A stretch of 14,769 nucleotides of DNA from DATBHW01 sp046704085 (GCA_046704085.1 JBJKSJ010000355.1:1-14769); one strand, 5' to 3'. Shown: positions 5,642 to 13,266, counted from the stretch's first letter. The notes: generated from the letters alone by a model not told the origin. Numbers and translations are program-made.

Positions 5642-8600
5642 ATGGCTGACCTGGCACGGAATGGCGACCTCGCGGCAGAGTTGGATGCTGCATCCCTTGA
5701 CCCCTCCACAGCGGACGGAGATGCCGCATCCTCTGAACCCTCCGCAGTGGTCCTCAATCTCACCGGCCTGGAGCTTGACGACCTCTCCACCGACCTTCGC
5801 CTGGCGCTGGCGCGCGCGCTCTTTCGGCGCGGCCAGGCCGATGAGGCGGAGCGCGCGCTGGAGAGCGCCTGGCGCGCTGCCTATGATACCGTCACACTCG
5901 CCAACCAGTGCGCCGAAGTGATGTTCGAGTTGGGGCACGCCGAGCGCGCGCGCGAACTGCTGGAGGCGCGGCTGGCAAAGAGCGAGGCGGTCATGGCTTA
6001 TCGCTTGCTCGCCCAGGTCTATTTGACCCTGGGTCAACAAGACAAAGCGGATCAACTCTCTGAGCAACTTCAGCAGACACATAGCACACAGATCACTGCC
6101 CAGAGCATTATTGGCGATGTCGCTCTGGCGCGCGGCGATCTGGAAGCGGCGCGTGCGGCTTACGCCGAGATATTGAAGCGCTCGTCGACCAGCACCAGCG
6201 GCTTGCTGGGCATGGCGCGTTACCATGCCGCCGCAGGCGATGAGGAGGCGGCGCATCGTGAAATCGCCTCGGTCTTTGCCGCCTATGGCGACCACCCCTC
6301 GGCCTGGGTGCTGCGCGCCACCCGCGCGATTGCCGAGCAGCTTGGGGATAATGACTGGCTGGCCGAACTGAACGCGCGGCTGGCCGAAGTGGATGCCAGG
6401 GGCGATGTGCAACTGGCCGCGCGCCTGAACCTGGCGCGCCAGGGCCAGGGGCTGCGCCGCCAGGAGACGCCGCAGCGATTCGGTAAGCGCGTAGCCACTC
6501 CCGTCCCCCGGCCAGGCGAACAAGCCGCAGAGGCTGATGCCGAGACAGAGGAAGAGTTCGACGAGGCGCTGGCGCCAGAGCCAATCGAGCTTGCTAGCGA
6601 GGCGCCGCCGGAACTGCTGGAGGCGCTGCGCGATCACTTCGGCTATGAGAGCTTTCGGCCTGGGCAGGTCGAGGTGATTCAGGCGGCGCTGCGCGGCGAG
6701 GATACATTGGCGCTCATGCCCACAGGCGCGGGCAAGTCGCTCTGCTATCAGTTGCCCGCCATGCTGCTGCCTGGCGCGACGGTCTTGATCTCGCCGCTGA
6801 TCGCCCTGATGCGCGATCAGGTGCAGAATCTGCCAGAATCCATGCGCGCCCGCACGGCGTTTATCAACAGCGAACTGGACACGGCAGAGCAGGAGCGCCG
6901 CCTGCGCGAACTGGCCGAGGGGAGGCTGAAGCTGATCTATGTCGCCCCGGAACGCCTGCGCCAGCCGACGTTTATTCACGCGCTGCGTCGGGCGCGGGTC
7001 TCGCTCTTTGTGATTGACGAGGCCCACTGCATCTCGCAGTGGGGCCACGACTTCCGCCCGGACTATCTCTTCATTCCCAAAGCCCTGCGCGCGATGGCGC
7101 AAGAGGCGCGCGACGGCGCGGGCGCAACCGGCGCGCCGCCCATCCTGGCGTTGACGGCGACGGCCACCTTGCCCATGCGCCAGGAGATCGGCAACGCCCT
7201 GGGGCGACGGCTGCGCGTCATCACCACTGGCGTCTTCCGGCCCAACCTGCGCTATGAAGTCGAACACCTCAGCACGCAGGAAGACAAGCTGCGCACGCTT
7301 GCCGCGCTCTGCGCGGAGACGAGCGGCTCCGGCATCGTCTACGCGCGCTCCCGCGAGAGTTGCGAGAAGCTGGCGAGCTTCTTACGCCAGCAAAACATCC
7401 AGGCGGCGCACTACCACGCGGGCATGCAGAATGAGGAGCGCGCCAGAACGCAGGACGCCTTTATGAGCGGCAAGATGCGCGTGATCGTGGCAACGGTCGC
7501 CTTTGGTCTGGGCATTGATAAGGCCGATGTGCGTTTCATCATCCACTATAATCTGCCCAACTCGCTGGAGGCGTACTGCCAGGAGTCGGGCCGGGCGGGG
7601 CGCGATGGCCGCCCGGCCCGCTGTGTGCTGTTTTATTCCAGCAGTGACAAATCGCGCCTGAGCCAGTGGCTGCGCGAGGAGGCGCTGGACCTGCCCTTCC
7701 TGCGCCTGATCTACGGCGAGATCAAGCGCCAGATCGGCGGCGGCAAGATCGGGATGCTCGCTTCGGGAGAACTGGAGCGAGGCATCAATGCGCTGATGCA
7801 GGCCAACGAGCGCGAGGCCAGCGAGACAATGGTGCGCGTGGGCATCAGCCTGCTGGAGCATGGCGGCCTGCTGGCGCGGCATTTCGACGCGCCGCGCACG
7901 GCGTATATCACCTGGGCAGGCGCCAACGGCCACCAGCCGCCGCCAGACTGCGGCACGTTCATCGCGGCGGCCCGTCTCAGGCCCGGCATCCCCCAGAGCG
8001 TCGATCTGACCGCGCTGGCGACGCGCCTGGGCGTCAGCGCCACCGATCTGGAGGAGCGCCTGCTCACCTGGCGCGACGCAGACCTGCTGGAGTATCGCGG
8101 CGCCAACCGGCAGATGCTCCTGGAACTCCTGCCCGCGCCGCCGGATGGTACGCAGCGCCTGCAAACGCTGCTGGACATCCTCCAAAGTCAGCGCGAGGCG
8201 CAGATCGAGCGCCTTGCCAGCTATGCCCGCAGCACACTCTGCCGCCACAAGACGATTGCCCGCCACTTCGCCGAGTCGCTGAGCCGCGTCTGCGGCGTCT
8301 GTGACCGCTGCGCCCCGGCACATCCTTCGGCCAGGGCGAGCAGAGTTGGCAGGCCAGCCCGCCACCAGAGCGACGGCAGCGGCGCCAGCCTGGACGCCAT
8401 CGAGCAGATGATCCTGCTCTGTCTGCTGAGCCTGCCCAATGGCGTGGGCAAAACGGGCCTGGCGCGCATCCTTACCGGCTCGATTGCCGCGCCGATCAGT
8501 GGCAAACGCTCGGCCTATTACGGGCGACTCGCTGCCTACAGCGCCTCGCGCATCGAAAAGATGGCGCAGGGGATGATCGACGCGGGCTATCTTGAGCGCG

Positions 8601-8668
8601 ACGAAAGCAGCGAATATAAAGTGCTGGTCGTCACCGCGCAGGGCCACGCGCTGATCGATGGGGCATAA
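5642..8668 (+). CDS. recQ: RecQ-family ATP-dependent DNA helicase with N-terminal TPR-like region
   Basis: A 1008-residue 3'-5' helicase of superfamily 2; canonical RecQ has about 600. Residues about 45-265 are paired Ala/Leu-rich helices with TPR character (for example ALARALFRRGQADEAERALE at 55-74, and GDVALARGDLEAARAAYAEI at 158-177). An acidic linker (294-320) follows. The helicase core has motif 0 FRPGQ (338-342), Walker A TGAGKS (361-366), DEAHCISQWGHDFRPDY (459-475), TATAT (505-509) and QESGRAGRDG (647-656). A winged-helix-like stretch (about 683-835) precedes the zinc site, Cys867, Cys884, Cys887 and Cys890. A second RQC-like winged helix (about 915-1008) ends the protein, with no clear HRDC domain. 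Start ATG follows GGGAG (5631-5635). All core catalytic motifs are present, so it should be active in recombination or fork repair. What the TPR region binds is unknown. Confidence 0.92.
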   Translation: MADLARNGDLAAELDAASLDPSTADGDAASSEPSAVVLNLTGLELDDLSTDLRLALARALFRRGQADEAERALESAWRAAYDTVTLANQCAEVMFELGHAERARELLEARLAKSEAVMAYRLLAQVYLTLGQQDKADQLSEQLQQTHSTQITAQSIIGDVALARGDLEAARAAYAEILKRSSTSTSGLLGMARYHAAAGDEEAAHREIASVFAAYGDHPSAWVLRATRAIAEQLGDNDWLAELNARLAEVDARGDVQLAARLNLARQGQGLRRQETPQRFGKRVATPVPRPGEQAAEADAETEEEFDEALAPEPIELASEAPPELLEALRDHFGYESFRPGQVEVIQAALRGEDTLALMPTGAGKSLCYQLPAMLLPGATVLISPLIALMRDQVQNLPESMRARTAFINSELDTAEQERRLRELAEGRLKLIYVAPERLRQPTFIHALRRARVSLFVIDEAHCISQWGHDFRPDYLFIPKALRAMAQEARDGAGATGAPPILALTATATLPMRQEIGNALGRRLRVITTGVFRPNLRYEVEHLSTQEDKLRTLAALCAETSGSGIVYARSRESCEKLASFLRQQNIQAAHYHAGMQNEERARTQDAFMSGKMRVIVATVAFGLGIDKADVRFIIHYNLPNSLEAYCQESGRAGRDGRPARCVLFYSSSDKSRLSQWLREEALDLPFLRLIYGEIKRQIGGGKIGMLASGELERGINALMQANEREASETMVRVGISLLEHGGLLARHFDAPRTAYITWAGANGHQPPPDCGTFIAAARLRPGIPQSVDLTALATRLGVSATDLEERLLTWRDADLLEYRGANRQMLLELLPAPPDGTQRLQTLLDILQSQREAQIERLASYARSTLCRHKTIARHFAESLSRVCGVCDRCAPAHPSARASRVGRPARHQSDGSGASLDAIEQMILLCLLSLPNGVGKTGLARILTGSIAAPISGKRSAYYGRLAAYSASRIEKMAQGMIDAGYLERDESSEYKVLVVTAQGHALIDGA

Positions 8669-8716
8669 CTCGGCGAATAATGAGTTTTATATTTAGATGC
8701 GGCCAGACCCCACCCC

Positions 8717-8757
8717 AGCGGCCATTACAATGGCCGCTCAGGGCGCCTGCGGGCGCC
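8717..8757. repeat. Two adjacent palindromes after the recQ-like gene
   Basis: AGCGGCCATT (8717-8726) and AATGGCCGCT (8729-8738) are perfect 10-bp inverted arms around AC. Four bases later GGCGCC (8742-8747) is repeated at 8752-8757 around TGCG, giving a second 6-bp hairpin. No T tract follows either, so a rho-independent terminator is not clear. They could protect or end the recQ transcript, or be REP-like elements. Confidence 0.55.
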
Positions 8758-8787
8758 ATCAAGTCCCAAAGGGCCTTCCTGGCCGCA

Positions 8788-8821
8788 GGCCCGTAGCGGC
8801 GAATACATTCGCCTATGGGCC
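8788..8821. repeat. REP-like 15-bp hairpin
   Basis: The outer arm GGCCCGTA (8788-8795) pairs with TATGGGCC (8814-8821) with one G-T wobble. After a 2-nt bulge, GGCGAAT (8798-8804) pairs perfectly with ATTCGCC (8807-8813). The GGCGAAT..ATTCGCC core resembles dispersed palindromes found between genes in several Chloroflexota and cyanobacteria. It ends only 6 nt before the -35 of the next promoter. Confidence 0.55.
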
Positions 8822-8826
8822 GATGC

Positions 8827-8855
8827 TTGTTGGCTGGGACCATAAAGCATATAAT
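8827..8855 (+). promoter_or_regulatory. Predicted promoter of the 8912-9785 operon
   Basis: TTGTTG (8827-8832), a 17-nt spacer and a perfect TATAAT (8850-8855). The predicted start near 8862 leaves a leader of about 50 nt before GTG at 8912. Confidence 0.65.
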
Positions 8856-8911
8856 ATCATTACCGGCTCAGTCGCGCCTCGCGCTGCTTCATTTCCAGAA
8901 AGGAACCGCTT

Positions 8912-9397
8912 GTGCCTGATGTGATGCGTTTTACGGTGTTGGACGAACAGGGCACGGTCAGCTTTGTCGTGCATAGTTCGGCGCTGACTGCCCTGGTGGC
9001 CGCCTGCGCCGAAGACCCCGCGACGCTGCGCGAACTGCTTGAAGCGTCCCAACGCTATGACCGCACCCTACGCGATTATGTTTTGAACGGCCTGGCCGTG
9101 TTTGATGAGTATAATGTGCCGGAGAATCCGCAGGCGATTCACAATCAGCTTGATAGCCTTCCCGCGCCGGAGACGCCGGTCTTTCGCGTGGTGGATGAGC
9201 GTACCCGCGATGTCAGCCTGGAAAGCGTCAAAGCGGGCGTGGTTCTCTTCAATTTGCCCCGCAAGCGCATTGTGCAAATCCAGAATATGTATGATACTAT
9301 CGAGCGCGCGGGCAAGGTGAATTACCATAATGGGCGTTTTCTCAGCCGACGGGAGTTCGAGTATGAACTTCCGCCAGGCTGGTCTATCGTCCCGTGA
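8912..9397 (+). CDS. Unrecognised 161-residue protein, first gene of a two-gene operon
   Basis: I do not recognise the family. The chosen start is GTG at 8912, with AGAAAGGAA (8897-8905) upstream; an in-frame ATG at 8924 is the alternative. The protein is soluble and mixed alpha/beta, with no signal peptide or membrane segment. It opens with a strand pair (MRFTVLDEQGTVSFVVHSS, 5-23), followed by helices (ALTALVAACAEDPATLRELL, 24-43, and YDRTLRDYVLNGLAVFDEYN, 49-68). A second sheet region FRVVDERTRDVSLESVKAGVV (91-111) precedes a basic LPRKRIVQIQNMYDTIERAG (115-134). It ends NYHNGRFLSRREFEYELPPGW (137-157), which could be a nucleic-acid or partner-binding tail. Codon usage matches its neighbours, and a strong promoter and the downstream gene support a real operon. 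Confidence 0.75.
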   Translation: MPDVMRFTVLDEQGTVSFVVHSSALTALVAACAEDPATLRELLEASQRYDRTLRDYVLNGLAVFDEYNVPENPQAIHNQLDSLPAPETPVFRVVDERTRDVSLESVKAGVVLFNLPRKRIVQIQNMYDTIERAGKVNYHNGRFLSRREFEYELPPGWSIVP

Positions 9398-9425
9398 AGT
9401 GCAGAAGGAGACAGAGGAGGAGAGC

Positions 9426-9785
9426 ATGGCTCTAAGCCTTGAGCATTTTCAGGAGCGGCTGCGTGTCTGGAGCGCGCGCGCCGCGCACGAGGTCGAAAAC
9501 ACGGATGGCGCGATTGCCGCAAGCTGGCGCGGCCAGCAGAGCGTGCTGGGCGGGATTGCTATGTTTATGAACGGCGAGGGCGCGCGCTACACGCCCGCGC
9601 AACTACGGCTGCGCCTGATCGATGACCGCGAGGCGGCCCGCCGCGCCTGGGAGGCGACGAAAGACGAGCGCGCGGTGGCGCGCCTGGCGGGCGAGGTCGC
9701 CGCCTATGATCTGGTCCTTGAACTGCTCAAGGATGCCCGCCGCGCCTGGGACGTATCCGCGCCAACCAGCGTGACGCGAACGTAA
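9426..9785 (+). CDS. Unrecognised 119-residue helical protein
   Basis: I do not recognise the family. The protein is almost wholly alpha-helical, with many Ala, Arg and Glu residues. One helical segment (LEHFQERLRVWSARAAHEVE, 5-24) is followed by a small Gly-rich turn (VLGGIAMFMNGEGARYTPAQ, 40-59). Two amphipathic helices follow (LRLRLIDDREAARRAWEA, 60-77, and DERAVARLAGEVAAYDLVLE, 80-99), which could form a coiled-coil dimer. The frame is open from 9330 inside the upstream gene, but ATG at 9426 has GAGGAGGAG directly upstream and lies 28 nt after the previous stop, so the two genes are cotranscribed. It is followed at once by a strong stem-loop (9791-9823). Confidence 0.7.
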   Translation: MALSLEHFQERLRVWSARAAHEVENTDGAIAASWRGQQSVLGGIAMFMNGEGARYTPAQLRLRLIDDREAARRAWEATKDERAVARLAGEVAAYDLVLELLKDARRAWDVSAPTSVTRT

Positions 9786-9790
9786 GCGCC

Positions 9791-9823
9791 AGCGCCGCCA
9801 GATGCAGCCCGTCTGGCGGCGCT
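9791..9823. terminator. Stem-loop between convergent genes
   Basis: AGCGCCGCCAGA (9791-9802) and TCTGGCGGCGCT (9812-9823) form a perfect 12-bp GC-rich stem with a 9-nt loop. It lies 5 bp after the stop of the plus-strand gene and 1 bp after the end of the out-of-frame WD repeat on the minus strand, so it could end transcripts from both sides. The T tract is poor, so efficiency is uncertain. Confidence 0.6.
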
Positions 9824-9824
9824 C

Positions 9825-9965
9825 TTATGCTCCCTGCCAGACGCGCACGCCGCCATTGGCGCCTGCCGAAGCGAGCAGCGCGTCATCGGGCGACCAACGC
9901 ACCGTCCAGACCGCCCGCGTGTGTCTCCGATAAGTAAACGGGTGCATGCCGCTGGCGGCCTCCTC
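9825..9965 (-). pseudogene. Out-of-frame eighth WD40 repeat of the kinase
   Basis: In another frame than the kinase, 46 uninterrupted codons end in TAA at 9827-9825 and read EEAASGMHPFTYRRHTRAV, then WTVRWSPDDALLASAGA, then NGGVRVWQGA. This is a WD repeat with the same spacing as the seven in-frame repeats. Removing one T from GGTTGAGG, at the kinase stop (9966-9964), would join the frames. The terminator-like stem begins directly after this TAA, so the longer frame is probably the ancestral gene end. Confidence 0.75.
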
Positions 9966-10839
9966 AACCTGCCTGCCAGACCTGCACGGTGGTGTCGTCG
10001 CTGGCCGAGGCAATATATTTGCCGTTGGGCGACCAGGCGACGGACTCGACAATGCTGCTGTGCCCGCGATAGAAGACCACATGTCCGCCAGTCGTGGCGT
10101 CCCAGACCTGCGCGGTCTGGTCGAAACTGCCAGAGACGATGCGCCGCCCGTTGGGCGCCCAGGCCACCGCATAGACCAGCGAACTATGCCCCAGATAGGT
10201 ATAGAGATTCGTGCCGCCGCGCGCCTGCCAGACTTGCGCAGTCTGGTCGTTGCTGCCAGAGACCACACGCGTGCTATCGGGCGACCAGGCTACCGAAGAG
10301 ACCACATCGGAATGGCTTGTATACGTCGTCAGGCCATTGCCGACCGAGGGATCCCAGACCTGCGCGGTGTGGTCGTAGCCACCAGAGGCGACCAACTTTC
10401 CATCGGGCGACCAGGCCACGCACTGCACCCGACCCTTGTGGCCGGGCCAGATCAGGAGGGTGGTGCCGCTGCTGACGCTCCAGATACGCACGGTCCCATC
10501 AAAGCTGGCCGAGGCGATACGCCCCCCATCGGGCGACCAGGCGACGCCCAGCACATGATCGGTATGACCAGAATAGGTGAGTATCGGCGCGCCGCTGGTG
10601 GCGTCCCAAACCTGCACGGTCTTGTCTTTGCCGCCAGAAGCGATAGATTTGCCGTTGGGCGACCAGGCCACCGTCTCAACCTGATCCAGATGGCCGCGAT
10701 AGGTCAGGGGGTTCCCTCCGGTCAGGGCGTCCCAGACCTGCACCGTCTGGTCGAAGCCTGCCGAGGCGAGGCGCTGCCCAATGGGCGACCAGACGGCATC
10801 CAGCACGAGGTTGGTATGCCCGCGATAGGTGAAGAGCGT
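9825..10839 (-). repeat. Eight tandem WD40-coding units of about 126 bp
   Basis: The 3' part of the kinase gene consists of seven in-frame units and one out-of-frame unit, each encoding about 42 residues and ending in a VW(D/Q) codon pattern. Recurrent DNA words such as GGGCGACCAGGC on the plus strand mark the copies. The near-identity of several blades suggests duplication or gene conversion, which also makes replication slippage in this stretch plausible. Confidence 0.85.
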
Positions 10840-12129
10840 GGTGGGCGGTGGTGGAGAGCCGGAGGCTGTCGCCGATGCCGCTGCGGTTGCCGTTGAAGCA
10901 GCAGGAGTAGAGGAGGCCGGCGAGGAAGGGCTGGAGCGCGTGAACCACCAGGCGCCCGCGCCTGCGGCGGCCAGCCCGATGACGCCGCCGATCAGCACGG
11001 CGCGCCGCGAGATGCCCGGCTTGGGCGGCGGGGTCTGCTGGGGCGCGGGCGCGACAGGCGCGGGCGTGGGCAGCACATAATAGATCTGCTGCTGTGGTGG
11101 CCCGGCCCAGCCAACGGGTACGCCAGCATTGGGCGTCATCTGCGCTGCTGGATACCCGGCGGGCCAGCCGGGCGGGGCATAGCCTGCCCCAGAAGGCAGC
11201 CCCGGCTGGGGCGTATTGAGTCCCCAGGGCACGACCGGCGTCAGCAGGGGCTGCGCGGGCGGGGCAGCCGCAGGATAGCCACCAGGCGTGGGCGGCGTGA
11301 TCAGCATCGTCGGCTGATCCGACAGGCTGGCTTCGCGCAAGGCGGTAGCGAACGCCAGCACGTTCCCAAAGCGCTGCTGCGGGTCTTTGGCGAGGGCGAT
11401 CATCACCACTTCTTCCAGCGCGGGCGAGATCGTCGGCACGCGCACACGCATAGACAGCGGCGTGGCAACCGCGTGCTGGACAGCAATCTCTTGATACGAC
11501 CCCTGGAAGGGCCGCGCCCCGGTCAGCCATTCGTAGATGACGATGCCCAGCGCGTACTGATCGCTGGCCGGGCGAGGGTGGCCCTGCACCTGCTCCGGGG
11601 CCATGTAAGCCACCGTCCCCGCAATGTCCCTGGGTACATCGGAACGCGAGGTCTGCGCGATCAGCGCGATGCCAAAATCGCTGAGCAAGACGTTCTGGTT
11701 CGCCCCCAGCAGCATATTCTCCGGCTTGATGTCTCGATGCACCAGCTTTTGCTCGTGGGCATAGTGCAGGGCTTCGGCCACCTGCTGCACGTAGGGAACG
11801 ATGACCTGCGGCGGCAGCGGAACCCCTGGCGGATGGCGCTGGCGCAGCGTGCCGTTGGGGGCGAAGTCCATCACCAGGAAAGCCGTGCCATCCTCGACAT
11901 CAAAATCGAGGACGCGCACAATGTGGGGGTGAATCAGGCGGGCAATCGTGCGCGCCTCGTTACGAAACTTTTCGATGTCTTCGGTCGCCAGCCGCGTCGT
12001 CAAGACCTTGATTGCCGCCTGCGTGCCCAGGTGAACATGCTCACCCAGGTAGACCTCAGCAAAGCCACCCTGGCCGATCAGGTGGATGAGCCGATATTTG
12101 CCTAGCTGCTGCCCCGTGCGATCCGCCAT
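9964..12129 (-). CDS. Membrane Ser/Thr kinase with WD40 beta-propeller sensor
   Basis: A 721-residue kinase-WD40 fusion. Numbered from ATG at 12129: glycine loop GQGGFAEVY at 19-27, Lys41, Glu58, HRD at 131-133 with Lys135 and Asn138, DFG at 151-153, APE at 177-179. This is a complete RD kinase. A Pro/Gly/Gln-rich linker (about 278-371) leads to one membrane segment (about 376-397), then an Ala/Ser/Thr-rich stalk and seven WD repeats of about 42 residues (431-721), each with GH (or SH), AWSP and VW. The propeller should lie outside the membrane and the kinase inside, as in other WD40 kinases. The frame begins at GTG 12138, but ATG at 12129 has AGGAAGGGG (12146-12138) at the right distance. 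A further WD repeat follows out of frame. Ligand and substrates are unknown. Confidence 0.93.
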   Translation of the reverse strand: MADRTGQQLGKYRLIHLIGQGGFAEVYLGEHVHLGTQAAIKVLTTRLATEDIEKFRNEARTIARLIHPHIVRVLDFDVEDGTAFLVMDFAPNGTLRQRHPPGVPLPPQVIVPYVQQVAEALHYAHEQKLVHRDIKPENMLLGANQNVLLSDFGIALIAQTSRSDVPRDIAGTVAYMAPEQVQGHPRPASDQYALGIVIYEWLTGARPFQGSYQEIAVQHAVATPLSMRVRVPTISPALEEVVMIALAKDPQQRFGNVLAFATALREASLSDQPTMLITPPTPGGYPAAAPPAQPLLTPVVPWGLNTPQPGLPSGAGYAPPGWPAGYPAAQMTPNAGVPVGWAGPPQQQIYYVLPTPAPVAPAPQQTPPPKPGISRRAVLIGGVIGLAAAGAGAWWFTRSSPSSPASSTPAASTATAAASATASGSPPPPTTLFTYRGHTNLVLDAVWSPIGQRLASAGFDQTVQVWDALTGGNPLTYRGHLDQVETVAWSPNGKSIASGGKDKTVQVWDATSGAPILTYSGHTDHVLGVAWSPDGGRIASASFDGTVRIWSVSSGTTLLIWPGHKGRVQCVAWSPDGKLVASGGYDHTAQVWDPSVGNGLTTYTSHSDVVSSVAWSPDSTRVVSGSNDQTAQVWQARGGTNLYTYLGHSSLVYAVAWAPNGRRIVSGSFDQTAQVWDATTGGHVVFYRGHSSIVESVAWSPNGKYIASASDDTTVQVWQAG

Positions 12130-12186
12130 CTGCGCCACCCCTTCCTGGATGTCTGGTAGAGAGAGACTTGCCCCCTGAATGGTTCT

Positions 12187-12215
12187 ATTCTAGAGCAACG
12201 GGGCGCGCGGGTCAA
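12187..12215 (-). promoter_or_regulatory. Predicted promoter of the WD40 kinase
   Basis: On the minus strand TTGACC (12215-12210), a 17-nt spacer and TAGAAT (12192-12187). The start near 12180 gives a leader of about 50 nt. Confidence 0.6.
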
Positions 12216-12233
12216 GGGGGCAAATTGGCGCGG

Positions 12234-12351
12234 GCCAGCGAGACGCTGGCGCTCCAGGCAGGGCCATTGCGTGTAGCGCCGCCGTCCCTGGCGGCGCATC
12301 GGTGGGCGAGTGGGACGTGAGGCGCTGAGAGCGAACGTTCGCCCGTGCGCC
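12234..12351. repeat. Cluster of three REP-like palindromes
   Basis: Three perfect hairpins lie in 118 bp between the WD40 kinase and the DUF1275 gene. They are GCCAGCG (12234-12240) with CGCTGGC (12244-12250); GCGCCGCC (12276-12283) with GGCGGCGC (12290-12297); and GCGAACGTTCGC (12331-12342), nested inside GGCGC (12321-12325) and GCGCC (12347-12351). None has a T tract. The second shares its AGCGCCGCC..GGCGGCGC arms with the stem at 9791-9823. This looks like a mosaic of dispersed intergenic repeats. The remainder of 12147-12403 holds no gene. Confidence 0.55.
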
Positions 12352-12403
12352 AAACCCACCACCCCTGCTGGCACGGAGGCTGGCGGTACAGGGAGAGATG
12401 CTT

Positions 12404-13261
12404 CTATACGCTCAGCGAGCGGCGCTGGGCCTGAGAGCCGCTGGGCATGCTGGTCGGATGGATCAGATCGATGATGATGACGACAGCCAGCACGCCCAGC
12501 GGCAGACCCAGCGAGTACAGCGACCAGTGCAGTTCGGTCAGGCCGCCGATGATGGCTCCGCAGGCATAGGAAGACCAGATGGCGGTGAGCAGGGCCGCCC
12601 GCTGCAAAGACGGCGATGGCTGGACGCGGCGCAGGAAGAGGCGATCAAAGAGCCAGATCGCGTATCCGGCAACATCTTCAGAGAGGTGGGTCAGCATGCC
12701 GGTGACGTAGGTAGTACTCACGATACGCCCACCGACGCGCTGTAGCGTGGCCGTTTGCAGGCCCATCGCCAAGACCGAGAGCGCGGTCAGCAGGTAAAAT
12801 TGCCAGCCGACTGGAACGCTCCCCTGCCGCAGCAGCGCGCTGCCGTAAAACAGAAAGACCAGCAGCAAGAGCGCCTCCAGCGCCAGGATCAGCGCAACGG
12901 TGGAGCGCACGCCCCGGCGACAGATGATCTCGATGATGATCGTGCCCAAGGCGACACCCAGCACGAAGAGGGGGATGGGAAAGCCGCGCCGCAGCACCTC
13001 GCCCCAATTGCCCTGACCTAGATACGCGCCGAAGGCCACGCTGTTGCCGCTCATGTGCGCGGTGAAAAGCTGCAACAGCGTCAGGTAGCCAACGGCGTCA
13101 ACGAAGCCAGCCACCCACGCCAGCATGACGGCCATCCAGCCCTTTTCGCGCTCGACCTGCTCCTGCGCCGGGGACTCTGGCGCGCCAGACGACTCTCCCC
13201 CAGACGCCGCGCCTTCACCCGCGCCGGGTTCCTGTGTTTGCGACTCTCGCGCCTGCGCCAC
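12404..13261 (-). CDS. DUF1275/YoaK-family membrane protein
   Basis: A 285-residue integral membrane protein. Residues 1-40 are a hydrophilic Glu/Gly/Ala/Ser-rich cytoplasmic tail. The DUF1275 signature follows: WVAGFVDAVGYLTLLQLFTA at 49-68 and HMSGNSVAFGAYLG at 69-82. Further membrane segments lie at about 97-115, 122-141, 155-174, 224-242 and 250-267. The conserved internal stretch MGLQTATLQRVGGRIVSTTY (166-185), followed by VTGMLTHL, is present. Function is not established for the family, and some members are annotated as transporter-like. The frame is open to GTG 13294, but GTG at 13261 is preceded by AGGAGG (13272-13267) with 5-nt spacing, so I choose it. It is a single-gene unit between palindromes and a repeat-rich upstream region. 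Confidence 0.85.
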   Translation of the reverse strand: MAQARESQTQEPGAGEGAASGGESSGAPESPAQEQVEREKGWMAVMLAWVAGFVDAVGYLTLLQLFTAHMSGNSVAFGAYLGQGNWGEVLRRGFPIPLFVLGVALGTIIIEIICRRGVRSTVALILALEALLLLVFLFYGSALLRQGSVPVGWQFYLLTALSVLAMGLQTATLQRVGGRIVSTTYVTGMLTHLSEDVAGYAIWLFDRLFLRRVQPSPSLQRAALLTAIWSSYACGAIIGGLTELHWSLYSLGLPLGVLAVVIIIDLIHPTSMPSGSQAQRRSLSV

Positions 13262-13266
13262 GCACG

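Noticed and set aside
5582..7267. 561-codon minus-strand frame opposite the recQ-like gene
   Set aside because: Long only because of GC-rich codon bias on the other strand; no domain, and the helicase motifs on the plus strand are unambiguous.
7382..8647. 421-codon minus-strand frame opposite the helicase C-terminal half
   Set aside because: Antisense shadow; composition rich in Arg, Ala and Gln with no recognisable fold.
9958..9972. Programmed +1 frameshifting at the kinase stop as an established mechanism
   Set aside because: No known slippery heptamer or stimulatory element is evident; kept only as one of three explanations for the broken blade.
9825..10839. Regularly spaced DNA repeats that could suggest a CRISPR-like array
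   Set aside because: Period is about 126 bp, repeats are diverged and encode WD40 blades in one protein frame.
9946..10896. 316-codon plus-strand frame with repeating GRPGH-like units
   Set aside because: The periodicity is the antisense reading of the WD40 repeats, not a separate repeat protein.
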